Virus record (IMG/VR): IMGVR_UViG_3300025823_000017
Coordinates: 1 to 23,953 of that record
Direction: 5' to 3' (one strand)
From: a virus
Length of the DNA stretch: 23,953 bases
In this document: positions 5,008 to 12,318 of the stretch, piece after piece
Layout of the letters: every line of letters starts with the position of its first letter
Numbering within the stretch: position 1 is the first letter of the stretch
Notes under the pieces: generated by a model
Told to the model about the DNA's origin: nothing
Databases searched by the model: none
Seen by the model: the letters and a program-made list of their open reading frames with translations, nothing else
Made by a program: the position numbers and the translations under genes

Positions 5008-5263
5008 GGGGGGCGATTGGGCGTCCGTGCGGTGCGTCTCGTGCGGAGATTGTTTCGAGATCCGGGAGCGGCCGCGGCAGGGATGGAGGCTCCATCGGTG
5101 CGCCGACTGCGCGGCCGCGATCCACTCCCGGCAGAGGCAGTGCGCCGACTGCGCGGCCGCGATCCACTCCCGGCAGACGGCCGCGCCGGCGTTGGCCGGC
5201 GGCGAGGTCGTCAACCTCCGGGCCCCGGTCGATGCAAGCGGTCAGCGATGCGCATTGCACTGA
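4994..5263 (+). CDS. Zinc-ribbon-like protein with duplicated CxxC segment, 89 aa
   Basis: The ATG at 4994 has AGGAGG 9 nt upstream, inside the end of the loader gene (14-nt overlap). Two CxxC pairs, CVSC near residue 14 and CADC near residue 36, define a zinc ribbon. A further CADC comes from an exact internal duplication (CADCAAAIHSRQ twice, 14 residues apart). A Gly/Val segment and a final C follow. Small zinc ribbons of this kind are common in phage replication modules and may bind nucleic acid or protein. The extra CxxC could make a second metal site or simply be neutral. The real family is unknown to me. Confidence 0.6.
   Translation: MFRSEGGDWASVRCVSCGDCFEIRERPRQGWRLHRCADCAAAIHSRQRQCADCAAAIHSRQTAAPALAGGEVVNLRAPVDASGQRCALH
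5098..5177. repeat. 42-bp tandem duplication in the zinc-ribbon gene
   Basis: The segment from 5098 repeats from 5140. The first 38 bp of each copy are identical and the last few differ. The 42-bp period keeps the frame and adds 14 residues, including a CxxC pair. The near-identity points to a recent event. Confidence 0.95.
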
Positions 5264-5442
5264 TGGTCGTCGCGTTGCTCCTGGCCGGACTCTTCGCGGC
5301 TTCGATCGCGTTCGTCGGCGTGCTCGCCTGGGGCGTGTCCCGCGCGGATCGGGACGCGCAGCGGGAGTCTGCGCTCGACTCCGTGGGCGCCGATCTCGAT
5401 CGCCACGTCGTCGCGGACCTGGTCTCCGAGGTGCGCCGGTGA
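5248..5442 (+). CDS. Small membrane protein, 64 aa
   Basis: The start is ATG 5248, overlapping the zinc-ribbon gene by 16 nt; the ribosome site is weak, so coupling is likely. Residues ~4-30 form one long hydrophobic helix (IALMVVALLLAGLFAASIAF onwards), followed by a charged cytoplasmic-type tail (SRADRDAQRE, then helical). It resembles the 45-aa membrane peptide of the leftward operon only in general layout. It sits between replication genes and overlaps the RusA start by 1 nt (TGATG). The function is unknown. Confidence 0.6.
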   Translation: MRIALMVVALLLAGLFAASIAFVGVLAWGVSRADRDAQRESALDSVGADLDRHVVADLVSEVRR

Positions 5443-5819
5443 TGGGCGGCGAGGCGTACGCGCATACGTTCCGCTTCGCCGCGCCGCTGCCGAAGCTTCA
5501 GGCGGGCAAGGGGCACTGGCGAGCTGTGCATGCGGAGCGCCAGGGTTGGCACCGGCGCGTCGCCGAAGCGGTGATGGTCGAGCGAGCCAGGCCGAAACTA
5601 ACACTCCAACGCGCCCGGATCGTCTGCACGCGGCATTCATTCGCCCAACCTGACTTCGAGAATCTCGCGCACTCGTTCAAAGCGTTGCTCGACGGATTCG
5701 TGAAGTGTGGCGTGCTGCAGGACGACAACCCGCTCGTGCTAGTCGATCAGGAGTACCGATGGGAGCCGGCACCGCGCGGTGGTTCGTTCCTCACCGTGCT
5801 GATCGAGGAAATCCAATGA
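5442..5819 (+). CDS. rusA: RusA-family Holliday-junction resolvase, 125 aa
   Basis: The start is ATG 5442, with GAGGTG about 8 nt upstream. Length and layout match RusA-type endonucleases, which cut four-way junctions before packaging. The signature region is QPDFENLAHSFKALLDGFVK followed by CGVLQDDNPLVLV: D71, then the conserved N74, D84, and D94/D95. In the E. coli enzyme the metal-binding residues are aspartates in a DPDN pattern and a later DD. Here the second position is Glu (E73), a conservative change. The C terminus is a beta strand (SFLTVLIEEI). It lies in the replication/recombination operon and overlaps the next gene by 4 nt (ATGA). Confidence 0.85.
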   Translation: MGGEAYAHTFRFAAPLPKLQAGKGHWRAVHAERQGWHRRVAEAVMVERARPKLTLQRARIVCTRHSFAQPDFENLAHSFKALLDGFVKCGVLQDDNPLVLVDQEYRWEPAPRGGSFLTVLIEEIQ

Positions 5820-6334
5820 GTCGCTCGAATCTCGTCTTGATCCGCCAGAATCGCGGTCTCTCGCAAGCCGCGCTGGCCGAACGCTCCGGGCTGAGCGAGA
5901 ACACGATCCGACTGGCCGAGCGCAGTGGTTCCTGCCACCGCAAAACGAAGCGGCAGATCCTCGAGGCGCTGCGGCTCGAGTGGCAGGATGTCCGCGCCGT
6001 CTGGCCTGACGAGCGCGCTCCCGCGCTGCCGGCCCCCGTACCGACAGAAATAAAGCGTCCGGCGTCGGCACCGGTAAAGGCCCTCGAGCGGCACGTCGCT
6101 GAGGCACTGAGCGGCACAGAGCCCGGTGGCACGAACGGATTCAGCCGACACTTCGGGCGCCTGCACGAGCTCATCGACGCACAGTCCGCGAAGGGTCTCG
6201 CCAAGTACCCGGAGGACCCCGCCCGGCAGCAGCTCGGCCCCGTCTACTGGCTCCGCGAGGCGCAGCAGGAGCTCGTCGACGCGGCGGTCTATCTCGAGCG
6301 CGCGATCGAGAAACTCGAGGAGGCTACCGAGTGA
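5816..6334 (+). CDS. HTH plus MazG-like fusion protein, 172 aa
   Basis: The start is ATG 5816, overlapping the RusA stop. Residues ~3-60 are an XRE helix-turn-helix (LIRQNRGLSQAALAERSGLS, then ENTIRLAERS). A Pro/Ala linker (~68-92) leads to a helical C-terminal domain (~112-172) with HFGRLHELIDAQSAKGLAKY and QQELVDAAVYLERAIEKLEE. The latter matches MazG-like all-alpha domains often carried by phages. Those hydrolyse nucleotides or serve as degenerate relatives; the usual metal-binding E-rich signature is only partly visible (E in REAQQELVDA). The fusion suggests regulation linked to nucleotide pools. It converges with the leftward regulator 5 nt away. Confidence 0.65.
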   Translation: MSRSNLVLIRQNRGLSQAALAERSGLSENTIRLAERSGSCHRKTKRQILEALRLEWQDVRAVWPDERAPALPAPVPTEIKRPASAPVKALERHVAEALSGTEPGGTNGFSRHFGRLHELIDAQSAKGLAKYPEDPARQQLGPVYWLREAQQELVDAAVYLERAIEKLEEATE

Positions 6335-6339
6335 GTGCG

Positions 6340-6666
6340 CTACCGCTGGAGGCGCTCGACGATCACATCGGACCGCGCGGTGCCCGATCGCGCCGCCTCG
6401 TCGTCGAGCTCGTCGACCAGTCCGCGCGGCAACCTCACCGAGACGACTCGGCTTCCTCCGGCGTACTTCGGCGCCGGCCCGGGCTGCGGATCGAGCCACT
6501 CGCCCCGCTCCCGATGGACACCGTTGATCGCGACGCTCCGCTGCGCGCCGCAGGCGCAGACCTCGATACGAGTGATATTTCCGTGTGCGGCGACGGTCTG
6601 GCGGCGCGCCACGGGGCCGGCGAACGGTCGGTCAGTAGACTTTTCTGCGCGGTGTCGATGGGTCAT
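6340..6666 (-). CDS. Ribbon-helix-helix regulator with CxC motif, 108 aa
   Basis: The ATG at 6666-6664 has AGGAG about 9 nt upstream. The C-terminal ~40 residues form a ribbon-helix-helix (RVVSVRLPRGLVDELDDEAA then RSGTARSDVIVERLQR), typical of the CopG/Arc class of DNA-binding proteins. A middle segment (ITRIEVCACGAQRSVAINGV then HRERGEW) has one CxC and resembles small metal-binding-like modules found in phage proteins, but lacks a second Cys pair. It is the only leftward gene between the early and late rightward blocks and is divergent from the HNH gene. A TGTAAC-N4-GATACA inverted repeat lies in its promoter. It may repress itself or gate the late genes, which is inference. Confidence 0.75.
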   Translation of the reverse strand: MTHRHRAEKSTDRPFAGPVARRQTVAAHGNITRIEVCACGAQRSVAINGVHRERGEWLDPQPGPAPKYAGGSRVVSVRLPRGLVDELDDEAARSGTARSDVIVERLQR

Positions 6667-6708
6667 TTCCGTTTCTCCTCGTGTCGTCCGTGATTGGACG
6701 ATGGGTAT

Positions 6709-6736
6709 ATTGTAACTCGGGATACATGATATGCAA
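6709..6736 (-). promoter_or_regulatory. Leftward promoter with inverted repeat for the RHH gene
   Basis: On the minus strand, TTGCAT (6736-6731) and TACAAT (6714-6709) are separated by 16 nt and make a fair sigma-70-type promoter. TGTAACTCGGGATACA (6711-6726) is an inverted repeat with one mismatch per arm and sits between the boxes, overlapping the -10. Ribbon-helix-helix proteins usually bind such short palindromes. The rightward late genes begin 14 nt beyond. Confidence 0.5.
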
Positions 6737-6749
6737 GGGGGTCGTTGAA

Positions 6750-7160
6750 ATGATCCGTCTGCCGGGCTCAGATCCTCGGAGGGAGCGCGACTCGAAGCCT
6801 GTGCGGGCCACTGCGCGCGCGTGCGGGCGGTGCGGCCGTGCGTTCCGCGGCGCGCACTGCGCGCCGTGCGAGCGCGCGCGGAAGCTAGAGGTGGACGCCC
6901 GCGGATTGAGCGCGGCAGCGCGTGGCTATGCCTCGGTCACCTGGCGCCGCATTCGTGCCGCCGTGCTACAGAAGTCTCCGGTGTGCGTCGCCTGCGAGTA
7001 CGCTCGCGCGAGTCACGTCGACCACGTCGTACCGCGTAGGCGCGGCGGAACGGATTCGGCCGAGAACCTGCAGGCGCTATGCGCGTCGTGTCACGCCCGG
7101 AAGACTGCGCGCGAGGATGGCGGGTTCGGAAATTCGCGACGGTCGGCGCGCGAGTCGTGA
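6750..7160 (+). CDS. HNH endonuclease (packaging associated), 136 aa
   Basis: The ATG at 6750 has AGGGGG about 9 nt upstream; an earlier in-frame ATG at 6681 is possible but lies across the promoter. A Cys4 zinc knuckle comes first (CGRCGRAFRGAHCAPC, residues 25-40). The HNH core follows: CVAC (79-82), SHVDHVVPRRRGGTD with the catalytic-type H92 after D91, N107, and the second CxxC with H (CASCHARKT, 111-119). HNH proteins next to the terminase genes assist cohesive-end cutting in HK97-like phages. The order HNH, TerS, TerL, portal here is typical. The family assignment is safe; the packaging role follows from neighbours. Confidence 0.85.
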   Translation: MIRLPGSDPRRERDSKPVRATARACGRCGRAFRGAHCAPCERARKLEVDARGLSAAARGYASVTWRRIRAAVLQKSPVCVACEYARASHVDHVVPRRRGGTDSAENLQALCASCHARKTAREDGGFGNSRRSARES

Positions 7161-7271
7161 TCGGAGGGGGAAGGGTGGGTCGAATCGCTGCAGGCGTAGG
7201 GGGTCAAGACAGCGGAGGAAGTCAGAAAGAGGCCGTCGCGGTTTCAAAAGGGGAATTTTAGAGGTGTGGAA
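7161..7271. other. Non-coding gap, candidate cos region
   Basis: This gap lies between the HNH and small-terminase genes, where the cohesive-end site of cos-type HK97-like phages is often found. It is G-rich on the plus strand (runs of G near 7164-7178 and 7199-7203), followed by an A/T-rich patch (7239-7260). I cannot see a defined nick site or a clear overhang sequence. A 60-codon frame overlaps the HNH end and this gap, but its composition looks like read-through of the HNH gene and it has no ribosome site. Confidence 0.3.
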
Positions 7272-7322
7272 ATGAGGTTGGTATTCGATCTGTCGGATCT
7301 CGCGGTCGGTCGCGATGCCTAG
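7272..7322 (+). CDS. Possible leader peptide before TerS, 16 aa
   Basis: ATG 7272 has a good GAGGTG 5 nt upstream and codes for MRLVFDLSDLAVGRDA. It stops with a TAG at 7320-7322, just past the TerS ATG at 7315. TerS itself has no clear ribosome site. A ribosome finishing the leader could restart on TerS, so the leader may set TerS level. The arrangement is visible; translation of such a short frame is unproven. Confidence 0.35.
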   Translation: MRLVFDLSDLAVGRDA

Positions 7323-7830
7323 CGGCGGGCGCCGGGGCGGATCCGGCCGGAAGAGGACGCCCACGCAGCTCCGTGTCCTCCGCGGTGACCCGGGTCACCG
7401 GGGGGTGAACGATCGCGAGCCTACTCCGCCTCGTGGGATTCCGGATCCGCCCGACTGGCTGCATGCGCTCGAGCTCGAGGCATGGGGGACGCTTGCGGCC
7501 GCGCTCGAGCCGATGGGCGTCGTCACGGTGTCCGATGGTCCGGCGCTGACGGCACTCGTGCAGGCCTGGGCGGAGTGGCGCGAGGCGCGCGGGACGCTCG
7601 ATCTCGAGGGCACGTACTACGACACCCTCGACGCCGCCGGGAACAGGATCGTCCGGAAGCACCCGGCGGTCGGGGTAGCCTCCGACGCCTGGCGCCGCAT
7701 CTCGTCGATGCTTTCCGAGTTCGGCCTGACGCCGAGCTCGCGATCTCGCCTGCAGGTCGTGGCATCCGGAGAGCCAGACGCATTCGAGAGCTTCCTCGGG
7801 CGGAGGGCAGGTGGCGAAGACCGGGCGTAA
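7315..7830 (+). CDS. terS: Terminase small subunit, P27-like, 171 aa
   Basis: The N terminus (MPSGGRRGGSGRKRTPTQLR followed by VLRGDPGHRGVND) is the basic start typical of P27-family small terminases. The central helices contain WLHALELEAWGTLAAALEPM, then LTALVQAWAEWREARGTL and the recurring HPAVGVASDAWRRISSMLSE FGLTPSSRSR region. The small subunit recognises viral DNA at cos or pac and hands it to TerL. Length is about that of the family (~150-180 aa). It overlaps TerL by 20 nt. The start at 7315 has no ribosome site of its own and may depend on the 16-aa leader. Confidence 0.85.
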   Translation: MPSGGRRGGSGRKRTPTQLRVLRGDPGHRGVNDREPTPPRGIPDPPDWLHALELEAWGTLAAALEPMGVVTVSDGPALTALVQAWAEWREARGTLDLEGTYYDTLDAAGNRIVRKHPAVGVASDAWRRISSMLSEFGLTPSSRSRLQVVASGEPDAFESFLGRRAGGEDRA

Positions 7831-9523
7831 ACCGCCGAAGCTCCACCCGTGGGCATGGGCCGTGCTGCGTGGCGAAGTGGTCGTCGGCGAGTTGACGCGG
7901 CTCGCCTGCGAGCGCTCACTGCGCGATCACCGCGAGGGCAAGCGACGCGGCCTCTGGTTCGATGCGAACGCCGCCGAGCACGTCCTGACGTTCTTCGCGT
8001 TCTTGCGCCACTCGAAGGGGCGCTGGGCGGGCGAAGTCTTCAAGCTCGAGCCGTGGCAAGAGTTCACGCTGTGGGAACTCTTCGGCTGGTATCGCGCCGG
8101 CGGCGGCCGTCGCTTCCGCGAAGCCTACTCGGAGGTAGCGCGGAAGAATGGCAAGACGACGTTCCTCGCCGGCGTCGGGCTCTACATGCTCGCGGGCGAC
8201 GGCGAGCCGGGAGCGGAAATCTACACGGCCGCGACGAAGAAGGACCAGGCGAAGATCATGCACTCCGAGGCCGTGCAGATGGTCCGGAAGTCGCCCGAGC
8301 TCTCCTCCCACCTCGAGACGTTTCGGAACAACATCTCGAGCTCACAGACGGCGTCGAAGTACGAGCCGCTCGGGGCCGACTCGAGAACGCTCGACGGTCT
8401 GAATATTCATTGCGCGCTGATCGACGAGCTGCACGCGCACCCGGACGGAGAGCTCTACAGCGTCCTCGACACGGCGACCGGGGCTCGGACGTCGCCGCTC
8501 ATCTTCGCGATCACGACGGCTGGTTCGGACGAGACGAGCTACTGCTACGCGCAGCGCGACTATGCGACGAGTGTCCTCCGCGGTGGCGTCGAGGATGACA
8601 CGCTCTTCGCGCTGATCTTCGCGCTCTCCGAGGATGACGACTGGCGCGATCCGGCGGTCTGGGTGAAGGCGAATCCAAGTCTCGGCGTCACGATCGATCC
8701 GGTCGAGCTGGCCGACCAGGTGCGCCAGGCGGAACAGTCGCCGCGGAAGCAGAACTCCATCCGCCGTCTGAGGCTCAACCAGTGGATGCGTGCTACGACG
8801 CGCTACCTCGATCTCGTGGCGTGGGATGCCTGCCGCGGTGACCTGATGCCGCTCGAGATCGAGCAGGCCCGGGTCGGAGACGTCTGCTACGGCGGGCTCG
8901 ACCTCTCGACAAATGACGATGTGACCGCATTCGTAACACTCTTCCCGCCGAGCTCCGATGCCGGCGACGCTGGCTATTGGGACGTGGTCTGTCGGTTCTG
9001 GATCCCGGAGGAGGGCCTCGCCGAGCGCGTCCGCACCCACAAGATCCCCTATGACGTCTGGGAGCGCGAAGGGTGGATCACGGTGACCGAGGGCAACGTG
9101 ATCGACTACCGGCGGGTCCGCGAGGACATCCAGGCGCTGCTGGAACCCTTTCGCACGGTCGAGATCGGGTATGACGGCTGGAACGCGACGGAGACGTCGC
9201 TCGAGCTCCAGGACGCCGGCTTCGAGATGGTGAAGGTCGCGCCGAACTACCTGAACATGTCGCCGGCGATGAAGCTCGTCGAGAACAGGGTTCTCTCGCA
9301 GCGTCTCCGTCACGGCGGGCACCCGATTCTGCGCTGGATGGCGGACAACCTCGAGGCCCGCGAGCACGACGGCGCCGTGCGTCCCGTCAAGCCGGCAAAC
9401 AAGATGAGTCACAAGAAGATCGACGGCATGGTCGCGCTGATCCTCGCGACCTCTCGGGCGATGGCCGGCGAATCAGAGCCTGCGGAGTCGATCTACGCAA
9501 AGCGTGGGTTCGTCTCGGTATGA
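7811..9523 (+). CDS. terL: Terminase large subunit, 570 aa
   Basis: A GTG start at 7811 with GGAGGG 4 nt upstream gives the usual TerL length. ATPase domain: Walker A-like ARKNGKT at 110-116, Walker B LIDE at 203-206, then a coupling region (FAITTAGSDE, ~232-241). Nuclease domain of the RNase H fold: GGLDLSTNDD at 361-370 (D364), IGYDGWNAT at 452-460 (D455) and KIDGMVA at 536-542 (D538). These are the three acidic positions expected for metal binding. It packages DNA into the procapsid through the portal and cuts it. It overlaps TerS upstream and the small membrane gene downstream (ATGA). Confidence 0.95.
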   Translation: MAKTGRKPPKLHPWAWAVLRGEVVVGELTRLACERSLRDHREGKRRGLWFDANAAEHVLTFFAFLRHSKGRWAGEVFKLEPWQEFTLWELFGWYRAGGGRRFREAYSEVARKNGKTTFLAGVGLYMLAGDGEPGAEIYTAATKKDQAKIMHSEAVQMVRKSPELSSHLETFRNNISSSQTASKYEPLGADSRTLDGLNIHCALIDELHAHPDGELYSVLDTATGARTSPLIFAITTAGSDETSYCYAQRDYATSVLRGGVEDDTLFALIFALSEDDDWRDPAVWVKANPSLGVTIDPVELADQVRQAEQSPRKQNSIRRLRLNQWMRATTRYLDLVAWDACRGDLMPLEIEQARVGDVCYGGLDLSTNDDVTAFVTLFPPSSDAGDAGYWDVVCRFWIPEEGLAERVRTHKIPYDVWEREGWITVTEGNVIDYRRVREDIQALLEPFRTVEIGYDGWNATETSLELQDAGFEMVKVAPNYLNMSPAMKLVENRVLSQRLRHGGHPILRWMADNLEAREHDGAVRPVKPANKMSHKKIDGMVALILATSRAMAGESEPAESIYAKRGFVSV

Positions 9524-9726
9524 CGCGGATGGGGCGTGCGCTGGCGGTGGTGTGGAGGCGGTTCTCCCTCGACCTGCAGGATCTCCTCACGCTCGGAGGG
9601 ATCGGGGCTGCAGCCTACGGGGCCAGTCTGATCTATGCTCCGCTAGGCTGGATCGTGGGGGGGATCCTCTATGCGAGCCTCGGGCTCCTGATGGCGCTGC
9701 TTCGGGCGCGCGTCGGCGGACGCTAG
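9520..9726 (+). CDS. Small two-span membrane protein, 68 aa
   Basis: The start is ATG 9520, overlapping the TerL stop by 4 nt (ATGA). After a basic N terminus (MTRMGRALAVVWRR) there are two hydrophobic segments, ~23-40 and ~42-62, joined by a Pro-Leu turn. A basic C-terminal tail (LRARVGGR) follows. Small hydrophobic proteins between terminase and portal are seen in many HK97-like phages. Its role is unknown. Confidence 0.65.
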   Translation: MTRMGRALAVVWRRFSLDLQDLLTLGGIGAAAYGASLIYAPLGWIVGGILYASLGLLMALLRARVGGR

Positions 9727-9728
9727 TC

Positions 9729-11489
9729 ATGGGTCTGCTAGCGCGCACATTCGAGTCTCGGGCGACGACGGCCGTCAATCCGCTCCACCCGAAGGACCCG
9801 GGTCTCGTCAGCCTGCTGGGGCTCGGGACTGCGACGGCCTCCGGCGTTGCGGTGTCGCCCGACCGGGCGATGTCGTACTCCGCGGTCTACCAAGCGGTCC
9901 GCATCATCTCGGAGACGGTCGCGCAGGTCCCGCTGCTGACCTACGAGCGGACGGGCGAGCAGGGCAAGCGCCGCGCGACGGAGCACCCGCTCTTTCCTGT
10001 CCTCGCCACGCAGCCGAATCCAGAGCAGACGAGCTTCGAGTGGCGCGAGTCGATGGTCGGTCACTTGGCGCTTCGCGGTAACGCGTACTCCGAGATCGTG
10101 ATGGACCGCGGCGGTGCGGTCCGGGAGCTCTGGCCGCTACACCCCGACCGCGTGCATCCGTATCGAACAGAAGGCGGACAACGTCGCTACAAGGTCGACG
10201 TCTCCGGTGGCGGAATGGTCGACCTCGCGGATCAGAAGATCCTGCGCCTCCGGACGCTCTGGGGCATGTCCGTTGTATCACTTGCACGTGAGTCGATAGG
10301 CGTCGGGCTCGCACTCGATCAGTACGCGGGGCGTTTCTTCTCCAACGGATCATCGCCGCGTGGCGCGATGATGATGCCGCCCGGCAAGAACCTCGGCGAA
10401 GGCGAACTCGCGGAGGAGAACCGCAAGCGTCTCCGGCAGTCGCTCTCGGATACCCACGGCGGCGTCGAGAACTTCCATCGCGTCGTGATCCTCGAGGACG
10501 GCATGAAGTGGGAGCCGATCGGGATGACGCAGGAGGACGCGCAGTTCCTCCAGAGTCGCCGATTCCAGGTCACCGAAATCGCGAGGTGGTTCAACCTACC
10601 GGCGCACATGCTGAACGATCTCGAAAAAGCGACGTTCAGCAACATCTCGGAGCAGGCAATCGCGTTCGTGCGATACTCGATGATGCCGTGGTTTACGCGC
10701 ATCGAGCAGGCTCTCTCGTCGAGGCTCCTGTCGCCACTCGAGCACCGAACGCATTTCGTCGAGTTCCTGGTCGATGGCCTGCTGCGTGGCGATATGGCGG
10801 CCCGCGGCGAGTTCTACACGAAGCTATTCCAGCTCGGAGCGCTCTCGCCGAACGAGATCCGCAGCCTCGAGAATCACAATCCATTCGACGGCGGAGACGA
10901 GCACTTCGTACAGCTGAACATGGTCCCGGTCTCGCAGGCGGCCGAGATGCAGGCGACTGGATCCGATCCGGCGTCGCCGGCGGAAGGGCGGAGTGCAGAG
11001 GATCAGCGCCGCATCCTCGCGGTCGTGCGACCGCTGGTCGCTGCCGCCGCCGCCCGGCTGGTGCGTGCCGAGGATCGCAACGTGCGTCGCGCCCTCGCGC
11101 GGACGCTCGACTTCGAGGACCTCGAGGGATTCAGAACCTTCCTGGATGGATTCTATGGCGCCACCGGCGAGGCGCGCGCGCTCGCGCGCCGCTCGTTCGA
11201 GCCGGCGTTCGCCGCGCTCGCTGAACGCCTCGCGGAGATGGTCGGACTTGGCGCCGAACTCGATGCGCGCGCGATTGCGCGCGCTGCCGCGACCGACATC
11301 GCGGAGAGCTATGCCGATGAGTCCAGGAGCCAGCTCTCCGACGCTGCCGACAGTCATACCGTGCTCGGGAAACTCAAGACGTGGAAGGATCTGCGGGCGC
11401 GCGAGCTCACAGATCGGGGACTCCGAGAGGTGAATCTGTCCGTCTCGGTCGAGGCGAAACGCCTCGCCGGTCGGATGACAGGGGGGTGA
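9729..11489 (+). CDS. HK97-like portal protein with C-terminal extension, 586 aa
   Basis: The start is ATG 9729, 2 nt after the previous stop and with only a weak ribosome site. The core (to about residue 415) has the HK97 portal signature: SYSAVYQAVRIISETVAQVP (~49-68), EHPLFPVLATQPNPEQTSFE (~85-104), LRGNAYSEIV (~115-124), the central QYAGRFFSNGSSPRG, and RRFQVTEIARWFNLPAHML. NEIRSLENHNPFDGGDE near residue 375 is the usual end of the clip/stem region. Residues ~416-586 form an unusual helical, Ala/Arg-rich tail without a function I recognise. The portal is the dodecameric DNA channel and connector. It is followed by the prohead protease. Confidence 0.9.
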   Translation: MGLLARTFESRATTAVNPLHPKDPGLVSLLGLGTATASGVAVSPDRAMSYSAVYQAVRIISETVAQVPLLTYERTGEQGKRRATEHPLFPVLATQPNPEQTSFEWRESMVGHLALRGNAYSEIVMDRGGAVRELWPLHPDRVHPYRTEGGQRRYKVDVSGGGMVDLADQKILRLRTLWGMSVVSLARESIGVGLALDQYAGRFFSNGSSPRGAMMMPPGKNLGEGELAEENRKRLRQSLSDTHGGVENFHRVVILEDGMKWEPIGMTQEDAQFLQSRRFQVTEIARWFNLPAHMLNDLEKATFSNISEQAIAFVRYSMMPWFTRIEQALSSRLLSPLEHRTHFVEFLVDGLLRGDMAARGEFYTKLFQLGALSPNEIRSLENHNPFDGGDEHFVQLNMVPVSQAAEMQATGSDPASPAEGRSAEDQRRILAVVRPLVAAAAARLVRAEDRNVRRALARTLDFEDLEGFRTFLDGFYGATGEARALARRSFEPAFAALAERLAEMVGLGAELDARAIARAAATDIAESYADESRSQLSDAADSHTVLGKLKTWKDLRARELTDRGLREVNLSVSVEAKRLAGRMTGG

Positions 11490-11493
11490 GACG

Positions 11494-12204
11494 ATGCGAC
11501 GCAAGTTTGACCGGGCGGTATCGGGGCGTGAGGTGCGGAGCTTCCCGACGGAGCTCCGCGCGGAGGGCGAGGCCGGCGCTCGCAAGATCGTCGGTCATGC
11601 GGCGGTCTTCAACTCGCTCTCCGAGCCCATGTGGGGATTCCGCGAAGTAGTTCGGCCTGGCGCGTTCACGAAGACGCTCGGCGAAGGCGCGGACGTGCGG
11701 GCCTACTGGAACCACGATCGGAACATCATCCTCGGTCGGCGATCTTCCGAGACGCTCGAACTCTCCGAGGACTCCGACGGCCTGGCGATGACGATCACGC
11801 CTCCCGACACGCAGACGGTCCGCGACCTGGTGCTCGTGCCGATGGAGCGGCGCGACGTCCGCGAGGCCAGTTTTGGTTTCAGGGTCGTGAAGGATGCGCA
11901 GACGGTCGAGCGGGGCGAGAACGTCCGCGAGCTCCTCGAAGTAGCGCTCTTCGACGTCTCGCCCGTCTCCGAGCCAGCCTACCCCGCTGCGTCGATCGAC
12001 ATGCGCTCGCTGGATCTCTCCGAGGAGTTGACGGAGGCCTATCTCGAGGCGTTCCTGGCGCAGCTGAAACTGCGGGGGTTGACGCCCGCGGAAATCTCGG
12101 CAAGATTCGTTCCGACGGGGAAAGAGGCCCCGCCGCCCGCACAGGGCGGACGTGGTCTCGGAAGCCTGAGCCGGTCGCTCGATCTCGAGTCCGTCTCGGT
12201 CTGA
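11494..12204 (+). CDS. HK97-like prohead protease (peptidase U35), 236 aa
   Basis: The start is ATG 11494, after a GGGGGTGAG ribosome site a few nt upstream. The protease core is residues ~30-170: VGHAAVFNSLSE, GFREVVRPGAF, then YWNHDRNIILGR (catalytic H74), RDVREASFGFRV (S126), and LFDVSPVSEPAYP. These fit the His/Ser pattern of the U35 (S78) family, which cleaves the capsid N-terminal delta domain and degrades itself. The C-terminal ~70 residues are Pro/Gly-rich and end in a helical/polar tail. It lies immediately before the capsid gene across a repeat-bearing spacer. Confidence 0.9.
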   Translation: MRRKFDRAVSGREVRSFPTELRAEGEAGARKIVGHAAVFNSLSEPMWGFREVVRPGAFTKTLGEGADVRAYWNHDRNIILGRRSSETLELSEDSDGLAMTITPPDTQTVRDLVLVPMERRDVREASFGFRVVKDAQTVERGENVRELLEVALFDVSPVSEPAYPAASIDMRSLDLSEELTEAYLEAFLAQLKLRGLTPAEISARFVPTGKEAPPPAQGGRGLGSLSRSLDLESVSV

Positions 12205-12231
12205 TCTCCGGACAGCGGCGTGACCCGAGAT

Positions 12232-12318
12232 GAGCCGGGCCCAGTGGCCCACTCCTGACCGGCGAGACGCCCGAGCGACCCAGAAGAGCCGGGCCCAATG
12301 GCCCACTCCTGACCGGCG
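12232..12318. repeat. Two 33-bp direct repeats, each able to fold into a hairpin
   Basis: A 33-bp element at 12232-12264 recurs at 12286-12318 with a single mismatch (54-bp period). Each copy holds GGGCC-CAGT-GGCCC or GGGCC-CAAT-GGCCC, a short stem-loop flanked by GCCGG and CCGGC arms. In the reading frame of the capsid gene the copies encode SRAQWPTPDRR twice, so the capsid frame is open through them. They occupy the 202-bp gap (12205-12406) between protease and capsid, in which I see no other gene. They may be RNA structures controlling the downstream gene or a remnant of coding sequence. Confidence 0.9.

Noticed and set aside
8342-9412. Minus-strand open frame opposite TerL
   Set aside because: It is antisense to the TerL nuclease region, with Arg/Asp-rich low-complexity composition and no family signature.
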